41,372 nucleotides of DNA, from positions 1 to 41,372 of the forward strand of contig VRUN01000006.1 of assembly GCA_019456075.1 (NCBI GenBank), written 5' to 3'. Positions 1 to 8,396 of the stretch are shown here, one piece after another (positions within the stretch are counted from its first letter, which is position 1; every line of letters starts with the position of its first letter). This stretch comes from Candidatus Methylomirabilota bacterium (GTDB lineage: Bacteria; Methylomirabilota; Methylomirabilia; Methylomirabilales; CSP1-5). Made by a program: the position numbers and the translations under genes. The notes under the pieces were generated by a model. That model did not search any database and was not told the DNA's origin. It saw only the letters and a list, made by a program, of their open reading frames with translations.

Positions 1-644
1 AGGAATCCGAGGAGCGTGATGTGGTTCGGGGTGAGCGGGGTGTTTGCCATCCAGCGCATGACCGGGGAAAGGCAAAGCCGCGTCCATCGGATCATCCAGC
101 TATCCGTCGGTTTTCCCAAGGCCCGACACAAGGCCGTTGTCGCCTCCCCTGCTGTGGCGGTGGTCAGGTCGAGGCACACCGCGTTCCCGGATAGGTCCAC
201 TCCCTCGGCGGAGCTCTCGGAAGTGGGTGGGAGTGTGGGTGACCGTAATACCACTGGACATTCGGGGCCCTGTCCCCCGTTTACCTGGAGGGTTGCCCCT
301 GGGTGAAAGGCAGCTTTCATCTCGGTGAGCGCCGCTGGATTCAGCACGGTGCTGGCAGAGATAATGAAGCACGGAGAGGTCCCATTCTGTCGCAGGGCCT
401 GAGTCAGGTCGGCCTCGGAATCTCCAATCCAGCAGAGATCGCCCTGGAGTGGATATCCAGCCACCAGACGCTGCAGCCGGGGAGCGGCCTCTCCGGCGCA
501 GATGGTGACATGGTTGACCCCGGCCCGCTCCACACTGAGGAGGATCCGCGCGAGGAGGGGGACCCCGGCCAACCGCTTCGCAGCGAGCCCCCAGTCCCCA
601 TTTTCGGGAGGGAGGATAATGGCGCTTTTTCCGACGTGTTCCAT
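1..644 (-). CDS. Partial NTP-transferase-like + CDP-alcohol phosphatidyltransferase (runs off left edge)
   Basis: Own translation: MEHVGKSAIILPPENGDWGLAAKRLAGVPLLARILLSVERAGVNHVTICAG...RWTRLCLSPVMRWMANTPLTPNHITLLGF. Open to the window edge, so absent from the ORF track. TPNHITLL is typical of the CDP-OH-P-transferase N-terminus. ATG (644..642) overlaps the hpnG stop as TGATG. Confidence 0.7.
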   Translation of the reverse strand, partial: MEHVGKSAIILPPENGDWGLAAKRLAGVPLLARILLSVERAGVNHVTICAGEAAPRLQRLVAGYPLQGDLCWIGDSEADLTQALRQNGTSPCFIISASTVLNPAALTEMKAAFHPGATLQVNGGQGPECPVVLRSPTLPPTSESSAEGVDLSGNAVCLDLTTATAGEATTALCRALGKPTDSWMIRWTRLCLSPVMRWMANTPLTPNHITLLGF

Positions 645-1387
645 CACGTGTTCAACTCCTCCAGGAGGGCTTTTGTTCCCTGAGCGAGCTGGCGGGTGGC
701 AAGCCGGAGCTGGGAAGCGAGGCGGAGCATCCGAGGAATCCACGAAGGGTGCCGGAAGAGAGTGGCTGCGAGGGACACCGCCTTCAGGCGGCCGTCCTGG
801 TCCAGGAAGGACCTTGCTTCGGCTGCCCAGGGCTCGGCCGGCGTGTCTGAGACAACCCTGATCCCCAGGAACGGGACACTCTGGCGCCTCGCCGCCTCGG
901 CGAGGTAGGCGCTCTCCATGTCCACGGCCAAGATCTGCAGATCCGCCCGTCCCTCCAACCCTTCAGCCGGGGTGACGACTTCATCCACCGTGAGAATGGG
1001 ACCCACATGAAAGGGGAGACCGATAGTCTTGAGGGCGCGCGTTGCTGCCTCCAGGACGAGGGGCTCGGCGGGAAAAGAGTCGGTATTGCGCATGACATGG
1101 GACGCGACGACGACGTCCCCTAGATCAAGGCCGGGCCCCACTCCTCCACAGAAGCCTGCCGACAGGATGAGGGCGGGCTTGTCAAGGCGGACGAGAGCCC
1201 GGGCTGCTCCACGGGGGCCTATCCCCGCCTGAAGCAGGAGCACCCGATCCTCCTGGCCGCGGTACTCGATAACCTCCGCGTGCACCCCGTCCCTGCGGAG
1301 GCCAAGATGCTTGGCAATCGGGGTGGCCTCCCAAGGAAGGGCCACGACAATGGCCGCCGGGCCGGGAGCCAATTGGGAATTGCTCAC
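644..1387 (-). CDS. hpnG: Hopanoid-associated nucleoside phosphorylase HpnG
   Basis: MTA/SAH-nucleosidase-like fold (ALPWEATPIAKHLG..., LSAGFCGGVGPGLDLGDVVVA, ILAVDMESAYLAEAA); adjacent to hpnH. Confidence 0.85.
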   Translation of the reverse strand: MSNSQLAPGPAAIVVALPWEATPIAKHLGLRRDGVHAEVIEYRGQEDRVLLLQAGIGPRGAARALVRLDKPALILSAGFCGGVGPGLDLGDVVVASHVMRNTDSFPAEPLVLEAATRALKTIGLPFHVGPILTVDEVVTPAEGLEGRADLQILAVDMESAYLAEAARRQSVPFLGIRVVSDTPAEPWAAEARSFLDQDGRLKAVSLAATLFRHPSWIPRMLRLASQLRLATRQLAQGTKALLEELNT

Positions 1388-1495
1388 CTCACCGTCCTCC
1401 GACCACCCGGGATGTTCCGAGTGGCTCCCCGGGAACGCTCCCTAGAAATGGCGAGGCGCCGCGGCGAGGAATCACGGGCCCGGGCAATATCACTC

Positions 1496-1888
1496 CTAAA
1501 GATCCCCGCGTGCCTCCGCCTCGGCTCGAACCCGCTCTGCTTCGGCCCTGTGCAACGCCTCGCTCTTGGCGACCCAGCCCTCCCAGGATTTCCCAAAGGC
1601 GGTGTCTTCCCCCGTGAATTCGACGGCCACGATATCTGCGTACTGTATGACCGTGTTGCCGGAGGCTTTCTTAGGAAAAAATTGAACGTACGGCTCGGGC
1701 GCTTGCGCGTCGCGGTTGAAGACGTACCCTTCGATCGTCGTTCCGTCCTTGAGGTGGAAGGTGACATCGCCCCGATAATCAAAGGCTGCCTCGATCACCT
1801 CACACAACTCGCTGTGGTTCGCAGGACGGAAAGAGCGACCTTCCCACCGCGGTCTTTCGAATCCGTGGGCTTTCGTTTCCTGGGGCAT
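1496..1888 (-). CDS. Small conserved protein with possible Sm/LSm-like beta-barrel
   Basis: 130 aa, VTFHLKDGTTIEGYVFNRD...TVIQYADIVAVEFTGEDTA; sits between hpnG and hpnH on the same strand. Confidence 0.6.
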   Translation of the reverse strand: MPQETKAHGFERPRWEGRSFRPANHSELCEVIEAAFDYRGDVTFHLKDGTTIEGYVFNRDAQAPEPYVQFFPKKASGNTVIQYADIVAVEFTGEDTAFGKSWEGWVAKSEALHRAEAERVRAEAEARGDL

Positions 1889-1903
1889 GAAGATGTATTC
1901 CTC

Positions 1904-2920
1904 TTACGATTTCGGAAGGAGCGTCAGCCTCACGGTCCGGGCAAATCCCGACCATGAACCGAAGGTGTCATCCACCGCGCTGGCTTCGTACCCGCAGTGG
2001 ACCATGCAGTCGGCGCACTTTTCGTTCCTACTCCCGGTGCCGTACCGGTCCCACTGGGTGGTCTCGATTAATTCCTTGAAGGTCGTCGTGTAGCCGTCCT
2101 GCAACAGATAGCAAGGCTTCTGCCATCCGAAGATGTTGTAAGTGGGATTTCCCCACGGGGTGCATTCGTAGTCTCGGATCCCCATAAGAAAATCGAGGAA
2201 CAAGGGAGACTGGTTAAAGTCCCAGTGCTTTTTGCGATCCCTGAGAATGGCCGCAAAGAGTTCCTTAATGCGGTTTCGCCGAAGGAAGTGCTCTTGGTCG
2301 GGGGCCTTCTGATAACTGTACCCCGGAGAGATCATCATCCCCTCGATCCCTAAATCCATCATCACGTCGAAGAATTTCCGGACCCTGTCGGGATCGGCAC
2401 CTTCGAACAGGGTGGTGTTGGTCGTGACGCGGAAGCCTCGCTCGATCGCTGCCTTGATTGCTCTGACCGCAATATCGTACACGCCGTCGCGGCACACGGC
2501 GATGTCGTGCTCTTCTTTGAGGCCGTCCATGTGGACGCTGAACGTCAGGTATTTGGAGGGTGGATACTCCGGAAGTTTCCGCTCCATCAGGAGGGCGTTG
2601 GTGCAGAGGTAGACGTACTTCTTGCGCTCGACCAACCCTCGAACAATCTCGGGCATCTCGGGATGGATCAGGGGCTCACCGCCGGGAATACTGACGATGG
2701 GTGCCCCACATTCATCGGCGGCGGCCCAACACTGTTCCGGTGTGAGGCGTTTCTGCAATACGTGTTCGGGGTATTGGATCTTTCCACAGCCTGCACAGGC
2801 CAGATTGCAGCGAAAGAGGGGCTCGAGCATGAGCACGAGGGGATAGTGTTTATTCCCCCGCAACTTTTGTCGAAGGACGTACGTTGTCACCGTGAGCGCC
2901 TGTGACAGAGGTATTGCCAT
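1904..2920 (-). CDS. hpnH: Adenosyl-hopene transferase HpnH (radical SAM)
   Basis: [14 protein letters not shown] radical SAM motif, [13 protein letters not shown]-terminal Cys-rich segment ([14 protein letters not shown]); strong family resemblance. Confidence 0.95.
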   Translation of the reverse strand: MAIPLSQALTVTTYVLRQKLRGNKHYPLVLMLEPLFRCNLACAGCGKIQYPEHVLQKRLTPEQCWAAADECGAPIVSIPGGEPLIHPEMPEIVRGLVERKKYVYLCTNALLMERKLPEYPPSKYLTFSVHMDGLKEEHDIAVCRDGVYDIAVRAIKAAIERGFRVTTNTTLFEGADPDRVRKFFDVMMDLGIEGMMISPGYSYQKAPDQEHFLRRNRIKELFAAILRDRKKHWDFNQSPLFLDFLMGIRDYECTPWGNPTYNIFGWQKPCYLLQDGYTTTFKELIETTQWDRYGTGSRNEKCADCMVHCGYEASAVDDTFGSWSGFARTVRLTLLPKS

Positions 2921-2957
2921 GATGTTGGTCTTCCCTCCTTTGGCCCGCTTCTGTCCC

Positions 2958-3006
2958 GCTCAGGCCTGTCGAGGACCCTCGGGCTGAGCCCTGTCGAAGC
3001 CCTCGT
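2958..3006. repeat. REP-like intergenic palindromic element
   Basis: GCTCAGGCCTGTCGAGGACCCTCGGGCTGAGCCCTGTCGAAGCCCTCG contains palindrome GGGCT-G-AGCCC and near-identical CCTGTCGAGG / CCTGTCGAAG words. Confidence 0.45.
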
Positions 3007-3009
3007 CGC

Positions 3010-3921
3010 CTATTCAGGGTCCTTCCAGACGACCTTCACGGGAAGAGACCCTTTGCTGTTCGGGGGCATGCCTCCTCCTACTACAACACCTTGCCAATGC
3101 TGAAGATTCCCCCCGGACGACCTCTGGCTGTCCCGCCACCGCGCCGCCATCGTGGCCGCCAGGAGGATAGTCACAGGGCAGTAGATGAAGAGACCGGCGA
3201 GGAACAGGGTCTTCTCTCCGATCAGCCACGTGACGGTGAGTGCAAACCCCAGGACCAGGTAATAGAGGATCGGCCCATACAAGGGGCGCAGGGGAAGGCG
3301 TACCGCCCACCGGGGTAATCCGCCCTTGACCCGGCGCTCGAGGAGCGCATAGAGGGTCATGATCACGCACCCCACCACCCCCCATCCCACAAAGTTGGAC
3401 ACCGGGACCCCAAAGTAGGCCCCAGGTTCGGGGTAGTAAAAGATTTGGCCCAGGAACCAGCGATCGCCCCGGACGGCGAGGGGGTCTACCACCACATCGA
3501 TCAAGACAAAGAGGACCACAGTGAGCAGGAGGACAGGCGGGCTCAATCGGCCACGGTGCGGAAGCGAGAGCGTCCACCGTCCCTTCCCCTCCACGCTCAC
3601 CGGGAGCAGCGCCAGGGAGGCGAGGGCCCAGCTCGCGTAAGCCAGGAAAACGAACGAAATGGAATCCATGAAGGGGACACCGGCGATCCAGAGCTCTTGG
3701 TCCGCGGTCGTGGGCAGGTAGTGGTACAGGCCGAAGGGGATTCCCACCCGGATAGAGAAGAATTCGGCGGTGAAGGCTACGCTCCACCCCACCAGAGTGA
3801 ATACAAGGGTCCGCCGCCATCCCATATCCGCGACGGCAGCGAAAAGATACAGGAAGAGAAAGATGAAGACGTACGGGCGCAAGACAATGGTCCCGACCAG
3901 TAGGGCAAGGAAAGAGTCCAT
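3010..3921 (-). CDS. Carotenoid biosynthesis protein, CruF-like (DUF422 family) integral membrane protein
   Basis: Multi-TM protein with GWSVAFTAEFFSIRVGIPFGLYHY, GVPFMDSISFVFLAYASW and DVVVDPLAVRGDRWFLGQIFYYPEPGAYFGVPVSNFVGW, characteristic of this family. Confidence 0.75.
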   Translation of the reverse strand: MDSFLALLVGTIVLRPYVFIFLFLYLFAAVADMGWRRTLVFTLVGWSVAFTAEFFSIRVGIPFGLYHYLPTTADQELWIAGVPFMDSISFVFLAYASWALASLALLPVSVEGKGRWTLSLPHRGRLSPPVLLLTVVLFVLIDVVVDPLAVRGDRWFLGQIFYYPEPGAYFGVPVSNFVGWGVVGCVIMTLYALLERRVKGGLPRWAVRLPLRPLYGPILYYLVLGFALTVTWLIGEKTLFLAGLFIYCPVTILLAATMAARWRDSQRSSGGNLQHWQGVVVGGGMPPNSKGSLPVKVVWKDPE

Positions 3922-4133
3922 CAGTATCCTCGTGAGATGGGGGTAAATGTAAGAAATTAGGCTATAGTGGTTTCAAGGATTTTGCAACGGAAAAATCCTC
4001 CGGGACGAGGGACGGCGTTCGGCTCGTCTTCGCCACCAATCATCCTCTGGAGGGGGACGTACGGAGGCCAATCCCAATGACGATATTCGCATTGGTGCCC
4101 GTGTTGCGGATCCGAAAATTCCACCGCTCATCC

Positions 4134-4163
4134 TTGACATATGGCGTATTTCTATACTACTTT
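4134..4163 (+). promoter_or_regulatory. Candidate sigma-70 promoter for the mla/hpn operon
   Basis: TTGACA (4134-4139), 18-nt spacer, TACTTT (4158-4163), about 140 nt upstream of the mlaE-like gene. Confidence 0.4.
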
Positions 4164-4299
4164 TCGTGATTGCGACCGCATCCCGTAGCAGGTAAGATGT
4201 GACCTCTTTGTCCGGAATCGGGCTAGTTCGTGCGGTGGAAGCTCACTCCTTTCGTGAGGGACGGCCATAAGAATCCTGGGCCTCCTCGGCCGATGGACC

Positions 4300-5034
4300 T
4301 TGAATTCGCTCCGCGAAGGGGGCCGGATGGTGATCTTTCTGGGCTCTGCCCTCTTCTACACCTTTCTCCCTCCTCTCAAGTGGCGGCGCATGATCGCCCG
4401 GATCCACTTCATCGGGGCGAAGTCCCTCTTGGTGATCGTCGTCACGGGAGCCTTCACCGGGATGGTCCTCGGTTTGCAAGTGTTCTATACCTTGAGGAAG
4501 TTCGGGGCCGAGGGTTTCCTGGGGTCGGTGGTGGCCTTGACCCTGATCCGCGAGCTCGGCCCGGTCCTCTGCGCCTTGATGGTCACGGGGCGGGCCGGCT
4601 CCGCCTTGACGGCTGAGATCGGGATCATGCGCATCACCGAGCAGATCGATGCGCTGGACGCGATGGCGTTAAACCCGATGCGATACCTAGTCGTCCCGTC
4701 CATCCTGGCCGGCCTTATCGTGTTCCCGCTCCTCACGGCTATCTTCGATTTGGTGGGAATCTACGGGGGGTATCTCGTCGGTGTGAAGCTGTTAGGCGTC
4801 GCGGGGGGGACCTATTTTGGGGAGATGGAAACCTACGTGGACCTTCGAGACATCACCCAGGGTTTCCTCAAATCGCTGAGCTTCGGGCTGCTGATGACGT
4901 GGGTCTGCTGTTACAAGGGGTTCTATACCAGTCACGGGGCAGAGGGGGTGAGCCGGGCCACCACGCAAGCGGTGGTTCTGTCCTCGGTGTTGATCCTGGT
5001 CTGGGACTATTTTCTCGGTTCGGTACTTTTATAG
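4300..5034 (+). CDS. mlaE: MlaE-family ABC transporter permease
   Basis: GAFTGMVLGLQ...LIRELGPVLCALMVTGRAGSALTAEIGIMRITEQIDALDAMALNPMRYLVVPS. Reading frame extends upstream as ...ILGLLGRWTLNSLREGG, so the TTG start at 4300 is uncertain. Confidence 0.92.
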   Translation: MNSLREGGRMVIFLGSALFYTFLPPLKWRRMIARIHFIGAKSLLVIVVTGAFTGMVLGLQVFYTLRKFGAEGFLGSVVALTLIRELGPVLCALMVTGRAGSALTAEIGIMRITEQIDALDAMALNPMRYLVVPSILAGLIVFPLLTAIFDLVGIYGGYLVGVKLLGVAGGTYFGEMETYVDLRDITQGFLKSLSFGLLMTWVCCYKGFYTSHGAEGVSRATTQAVVLSSVLILVWDYFLGSVLL

Positions 5035-5046
5035 CTGCGGGGCGCA

Positions 5047-5793
5047 ATGGTCGAGATCCGCAACTTGCATAAGGCCTTCGAGGGGCAACAGGTTCTCCGG
5101 GGCGTGGACCTGCAGGTCGCGAAGGGGGAGATCCTGGTCATCATCGGGCGGAGTGGCGGAGGCAAGAGCGTCCTCCTGAAGCACCTGATGGGGCTGCTGA
5201 AGCCGGATGAGGGCCAGATTTTTATCGACGGCGTGGACATTACCCAGCTCCGAGGACGCGCGTTCGACCAACTCAGGGAGCGATTTGGCGTGGTCTTTCA
5301 GGGAGGGGCGCTCTTTGATTCGTTAACCGCTTTTGAGAACGTGGCCTTTCCGCTTCGGGAGAAGACCCGGCTACTCGAGGAGGCCATCCGGGAAAAGACC
5401 TTGACCCTTTTGAAACAGGTAGGCCTCGCAGATATGGGCCACAAGTATCCCGCCGAGGTGAGCGGAGGGATGAGGAAGCGGGTCGCACTGGCCCGCGCCC
5501 TGACCATGGAGCCGGAGATTATCCTGTTCGACGAACCGACAACCGGTCTCGATCCGATTATGGTTAATGCGATTCATCGGCTGATCCTCGATCTTCATCG
5601 GCGCATCGGTTTTACGGCTGTCCTGGTCAGCCACGAGATCCCCGAGATCTTCGGTCTTGCCGACCGCGTAGCAATGCTCCATCACGGGGTGGTGGTCGAG
5701 GCGGGGACTCCAGAGGCGATACAGTTTTCTGCCAATCCCGTGGTCCGACAGTTCATCACGGGTGATCCGGAGGGGCCGATCCAGCCGGACTGA
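5047..5793 (+). CDS. mlaF: MlaF-family ABC transporter ATPase
   Basis: Walker A GRSGGGKS, signature VSGGMRKRVALARAL, Walker B IILFDEPTTGLDP. Confidence 0.93.
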   Translation: MVEIRNLHKAFEGQQVLRGVDLQVAKGEILVIIGRSGGGKSVLLKHLMGLLKPDEGQIFIDGVDITQLRGRAFDQLRERFGVVFQGGALFDSLTAFENVAFPLREKTRLLEEAIREKTLTLLKQVGLADMGHKYPAEVSGGMRKRVALARALTMEPEIILFDEPTTGLDPIMVNAIHRLILDLHRRIGFTAVLVSHEIPEIFGLADRVAMLHHGVVVEAGTPEAIQFSANPVVRQFITGDPEGPIQPD

Positions 5794-5805
5794 AGGGAGC
5801 GCGCA

Positions 5806-6246
5806 ATGAAACGAGGGGGTCTGGAAGTCGTGGTGGGTGTTTTCCTGCTCCTGGGTATCTTCGCACTCGGCTGGATCTCTATTCGGCTCGGCCAGATGCA
5901 GGTTTTGGGGGTGTCCGGATACACGGTGTACGCGGATTTTCCCACCGCTGGAGGGTTGAAAGAAGGGGCCAGTGTGGAGATCGCCGGGGTGAAGATCGGT
6001 CGGGTCGAGGGTATCTCATTGATCGATTACCAGGCGAGGGTCGCCATGCGCATCGACAGTGGGGTCGAACTGCAGGAGGATACGATCGCCTCCATCAAGA
6101 CAAAGGGGCTCATCGGTGAAAAGTATATGCGTCTGAGTCCCGGAGCATCCGATGAGATCATTTCCCCCGGAGGCAAAATCCGCGAGACCGAACCGCCTAT
6201 TGATCTCGAAGATCTTATCGGGAATATCATCTTTGGCAAATTTTAA
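5806..6246 (+). CDS. mlaD: MlaD-family (MCE domain) lipid-transport protein
   Basis: N-terminal TM; YADFPTAGGLKEGASVEIAGVKIGRVEGISL, IKTKGLIGEKYMRLSPG. Confidence 0.92.
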   Translation: MKRGGLEVVVGVFLLLGIFALGWISIRLGQMQVLGVSGYTVYADFPTAGGLKEGASVEIAGVKIGRVEGISLIDYQARVAMRIDSGVELQEDTIASIKTKGLIGEKYMRLSPGASDEIISPGGKIRETEPPIDLEDLIGNIIFGKF

Positions 6247-6283
6247 AGGCCGAGTAACCCTCACGCTGCCAAGGAGGAGTATT

Positions 6284-7678
6284 ATGGCCGCCTCCCTCGT
6301 GTCCGTCATCTGTGGTGTCCTGATCCTGCTGGCGCCTCTATCGGTAGGCGCTCAGGGTGAACCGCCCGGTGAACAAAAGAAGCTGGTCATCAGTGTGCAG
6401 GATGCCATCAAAGGTACGCTTGCCGTGGACAACAGAATTAAAGAGTCCCGCGCCGGCGTGGATGCAAGGCGCGCCCAGAAGTTACAGGCCGATTCCGCAC
6501 GGTGGGCGCAACTCGAGGCCAACCTTTTCGCGGGTCCGTCTCCCGAGTCGGAGCTGATCAGCTCTTCGGGCACCATCGTCTCCAAGACGAAGACGGGAGA
6601 CCTCAATATCAACGGTGTCTTCGGCCGGGCCCTGGTCCGCGTCGTCCAGCCGATATACACCTTCGGGAAGATCAGTTCCTTCCGGGAGGCGGCCGCCCGA
6701 GGTGTGCGGGTGAGTGAGGCGGCCGTGGATCAGACGGCCTCCGAAGTGACCCTGCAGGTCCAGCAGTTTTATTACGGGGCTCTGCTGGCCCGTGATATTC
6801 GAGAATTTCTCAAAGGCCTCCGGGAGGATCTTCAGAAGGCCCTGAAGACAGCTGAACGGCGTGTGGAAGCGGGGTCCCCTGCAGCCACCTTCAGTGATGT
6901 ATACCAGTTGCGGTCCTTCGTCGCGAGGATCGACAAGGGCATTGCCGATGCCCAGGAGGGGTACACGCTGGCCCTGGACGCGCTTCGCACAGCCCTCCAG
7001 CTCGAAGCGCGAGTGAAATTCGAATTGGCGGATAAAAAGTTGACACCTGGCAAGATGGATCTGAAGGGCATCGAATCTTATTTGCAAACCGCCAAGGAGC
7101 TCCGCCCGGAGTTCGTGCAGCTCAAGGAGGGGATCAAGGCCCGGGAGGCTCTGGTGCAGGCCGCCATTGCCGACCAGTATCCAGTCTTCTACGCCGCGCT
7201 CTTGGGTGATATTGCTGGGGCGAGCAATCGGGATCGGAGTCAGGTCCCGATCATTACCGATCCGCTGAAACACACCGTTGGCGGAGTGATCGTCGGACTC
7301 AATTGGCATTTCGACTTCGGGATCACGCAGGGGAGGATCGACGAGGCCCAAGCAGATAGAATGAAGCTTGTCCACATACAGGATTTTGCCGAGCAAGGGA
7401 TCCCTCTGCAGGTGCGGAAAGCATACGCGAATTTCCGGACTGCCCAAAAGAACATCGAGAACACGAGGCGGGCCTACCGGAATGCCCGGCGATGGCTGGT
7501 GACCGCCGTGGCGAACATCGACCTCGGGATTGGTGATACCACGTCGCTCACCCAGGCGTTCATTGCCTATACCGAGTTCCGGGTCGAAAACTTCCGCGCC
7601 GTCCACGATCAGCGCATCGCCCTCGCCAACCTGTCCTTTGCGACCGGGGAGGCCGTGAGGCAGTATCCGGCGCGATAG
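6284..7678 (+). CDS. TolC-family outer-membrane protein
   Basis: Signal peptide MAASLVSVICGVLILLAPLSVGAQG; long helical TolC-like sequence (QPIYTFGKISSFREAAARGV). RBS aaggagg before ATG 6284; the track start (6152) overlaps mlaD. Confidence 0.85.
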   Translation: MAASLVSVICGVLILLAPLSVGAQGEPPGEQKKLVISVQDAIKGTLAVDNRIKESRAGVDARRAQKLQADSARWAQLEANLFAGPSPESELISSSGTIVSKTKTGDLNINGVFGRALVRVVQPIYTFGKISSFREAAARGVRVSEAAVDQTASEVTLQVQQFYYGALLARDIREFLKGLREDLQKALKTAERRVEAGSPAATFSDVYQLRSFVARIDKGIADAQEGYTLALDALRTALQLEARVKFELADKKLTPGKMDLKGIESYLQTAKELRPEFVQLKEGIKAREALVQAAIADQYPVFYAALLGDIAGASNRDRSQVPIITDPLKHTVGGVIVGLNWHFDFGITQGRIDEAQADRMKLVHIQDFAEQGIPLQVRKAYANFRTAQKNIENTRRAYRNARRWLVTAVANIDLGIGDTTSLTQAFIAYTEFRVENFRAVHDQRIALANLSFATGEAVRQYPAR

Positions 7679-7703
7679 GGAACGCGGGGGCGACCCGGGA
7701 GAT

Positions 7704-8366
7704 GTGGGCTCGCCAGGGAGCGAAAAGATGGGGCAGGTGATGCGGAAGACTTTGATCCTATGCGGGATAAGCCTTGTGGCCTTTTCGTCGTTGTCCATCG
7801 CCGATAATGGACCGACGGCCCAGGTAAAATCCACGATTGACAGGGTCCTGGAGATTTTGAAAGACCCGACGCTAAAGAACCCGAACATGGAGAAAGCGCG
7901 GGGGACACAGCTGAAAAAGGTCATCTTCGCCCGCTTCGACTTCCACGAGATGGCGAAACGCTCCTTAGGCGTGCATTGGCGCAAGCGGACTCTCCAGGAG
8001 CGGAAAGAGTTCGTGAAGCTCTATGCCGATCTGTTGGAGCTGTCCTACCGCAGGAAGATCGAACGCTATGTGGATGAGAAAATCCTGTATACGAAAGAGC
8101 AGGTGGATGAGAAGTTTGGGCTCGTCACCACAGAGATAGTGAGCGAGAAAGAGGATGTGGATATTCCCATTGAGTACAAAGTCATTCGCCGTGGCGACGA
8201 GTGGAAAGTCTATGACGTGGTGATCGACGGCATCAGCCTGGTGAGTAATTACCGGAACCAGTTCAACCGGATCATCCGACGATCCTCCTACGCGGAACTC
8301 GTGAAGAAAATGCGGATCAAGCAGGAGACCGAAGCGGAGGAAATCGACTCACCGCCAAAACGATAA
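7704..8366 (+). CDS. MlaC/HpnM-family periplasmic lipid-binding protein
   Basis: FARFDFHEMAKRSLGVHWRKRTLQERKEFVKLYADLLELSYRRKIE...YDVVIDGISLVSNYRNQFNRIIRRSSYAELVKKMR. Directly upstream of hpnN, as is usual for hpnM. Confidence 0.88.
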   Translation: MGSPGSEKMGQVMRKTLILCGISLVAFSSLSIADNGPTAQVKSTIDRVLEILKDPTLKNPNMEKARGTQLKKVIFARFDFHEMAKRSLGVHWRKRTLQERKEFVKLYADLLELSYRRKIERYVDEKILYTKEQVDEKFGLVTTEIVSEKEDVDIPIEYKVIRRGDEWKVYDVVIDGISLVSNYRNQFNRIIRRSSYAELVKKMRIKQETEAEEIDSPPKR

Positions 8367-8396
8367 TTGGAGTCGCCGAGAGGTGCAATAGCGGTC

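Noticed and set aside
6482-7984. 500-aa antisense ORF on the minus strand
   Set aside because: Fully antisense to the TolC-like gene and part of MlaC; no recognisable family; expected in high-GC sequence.
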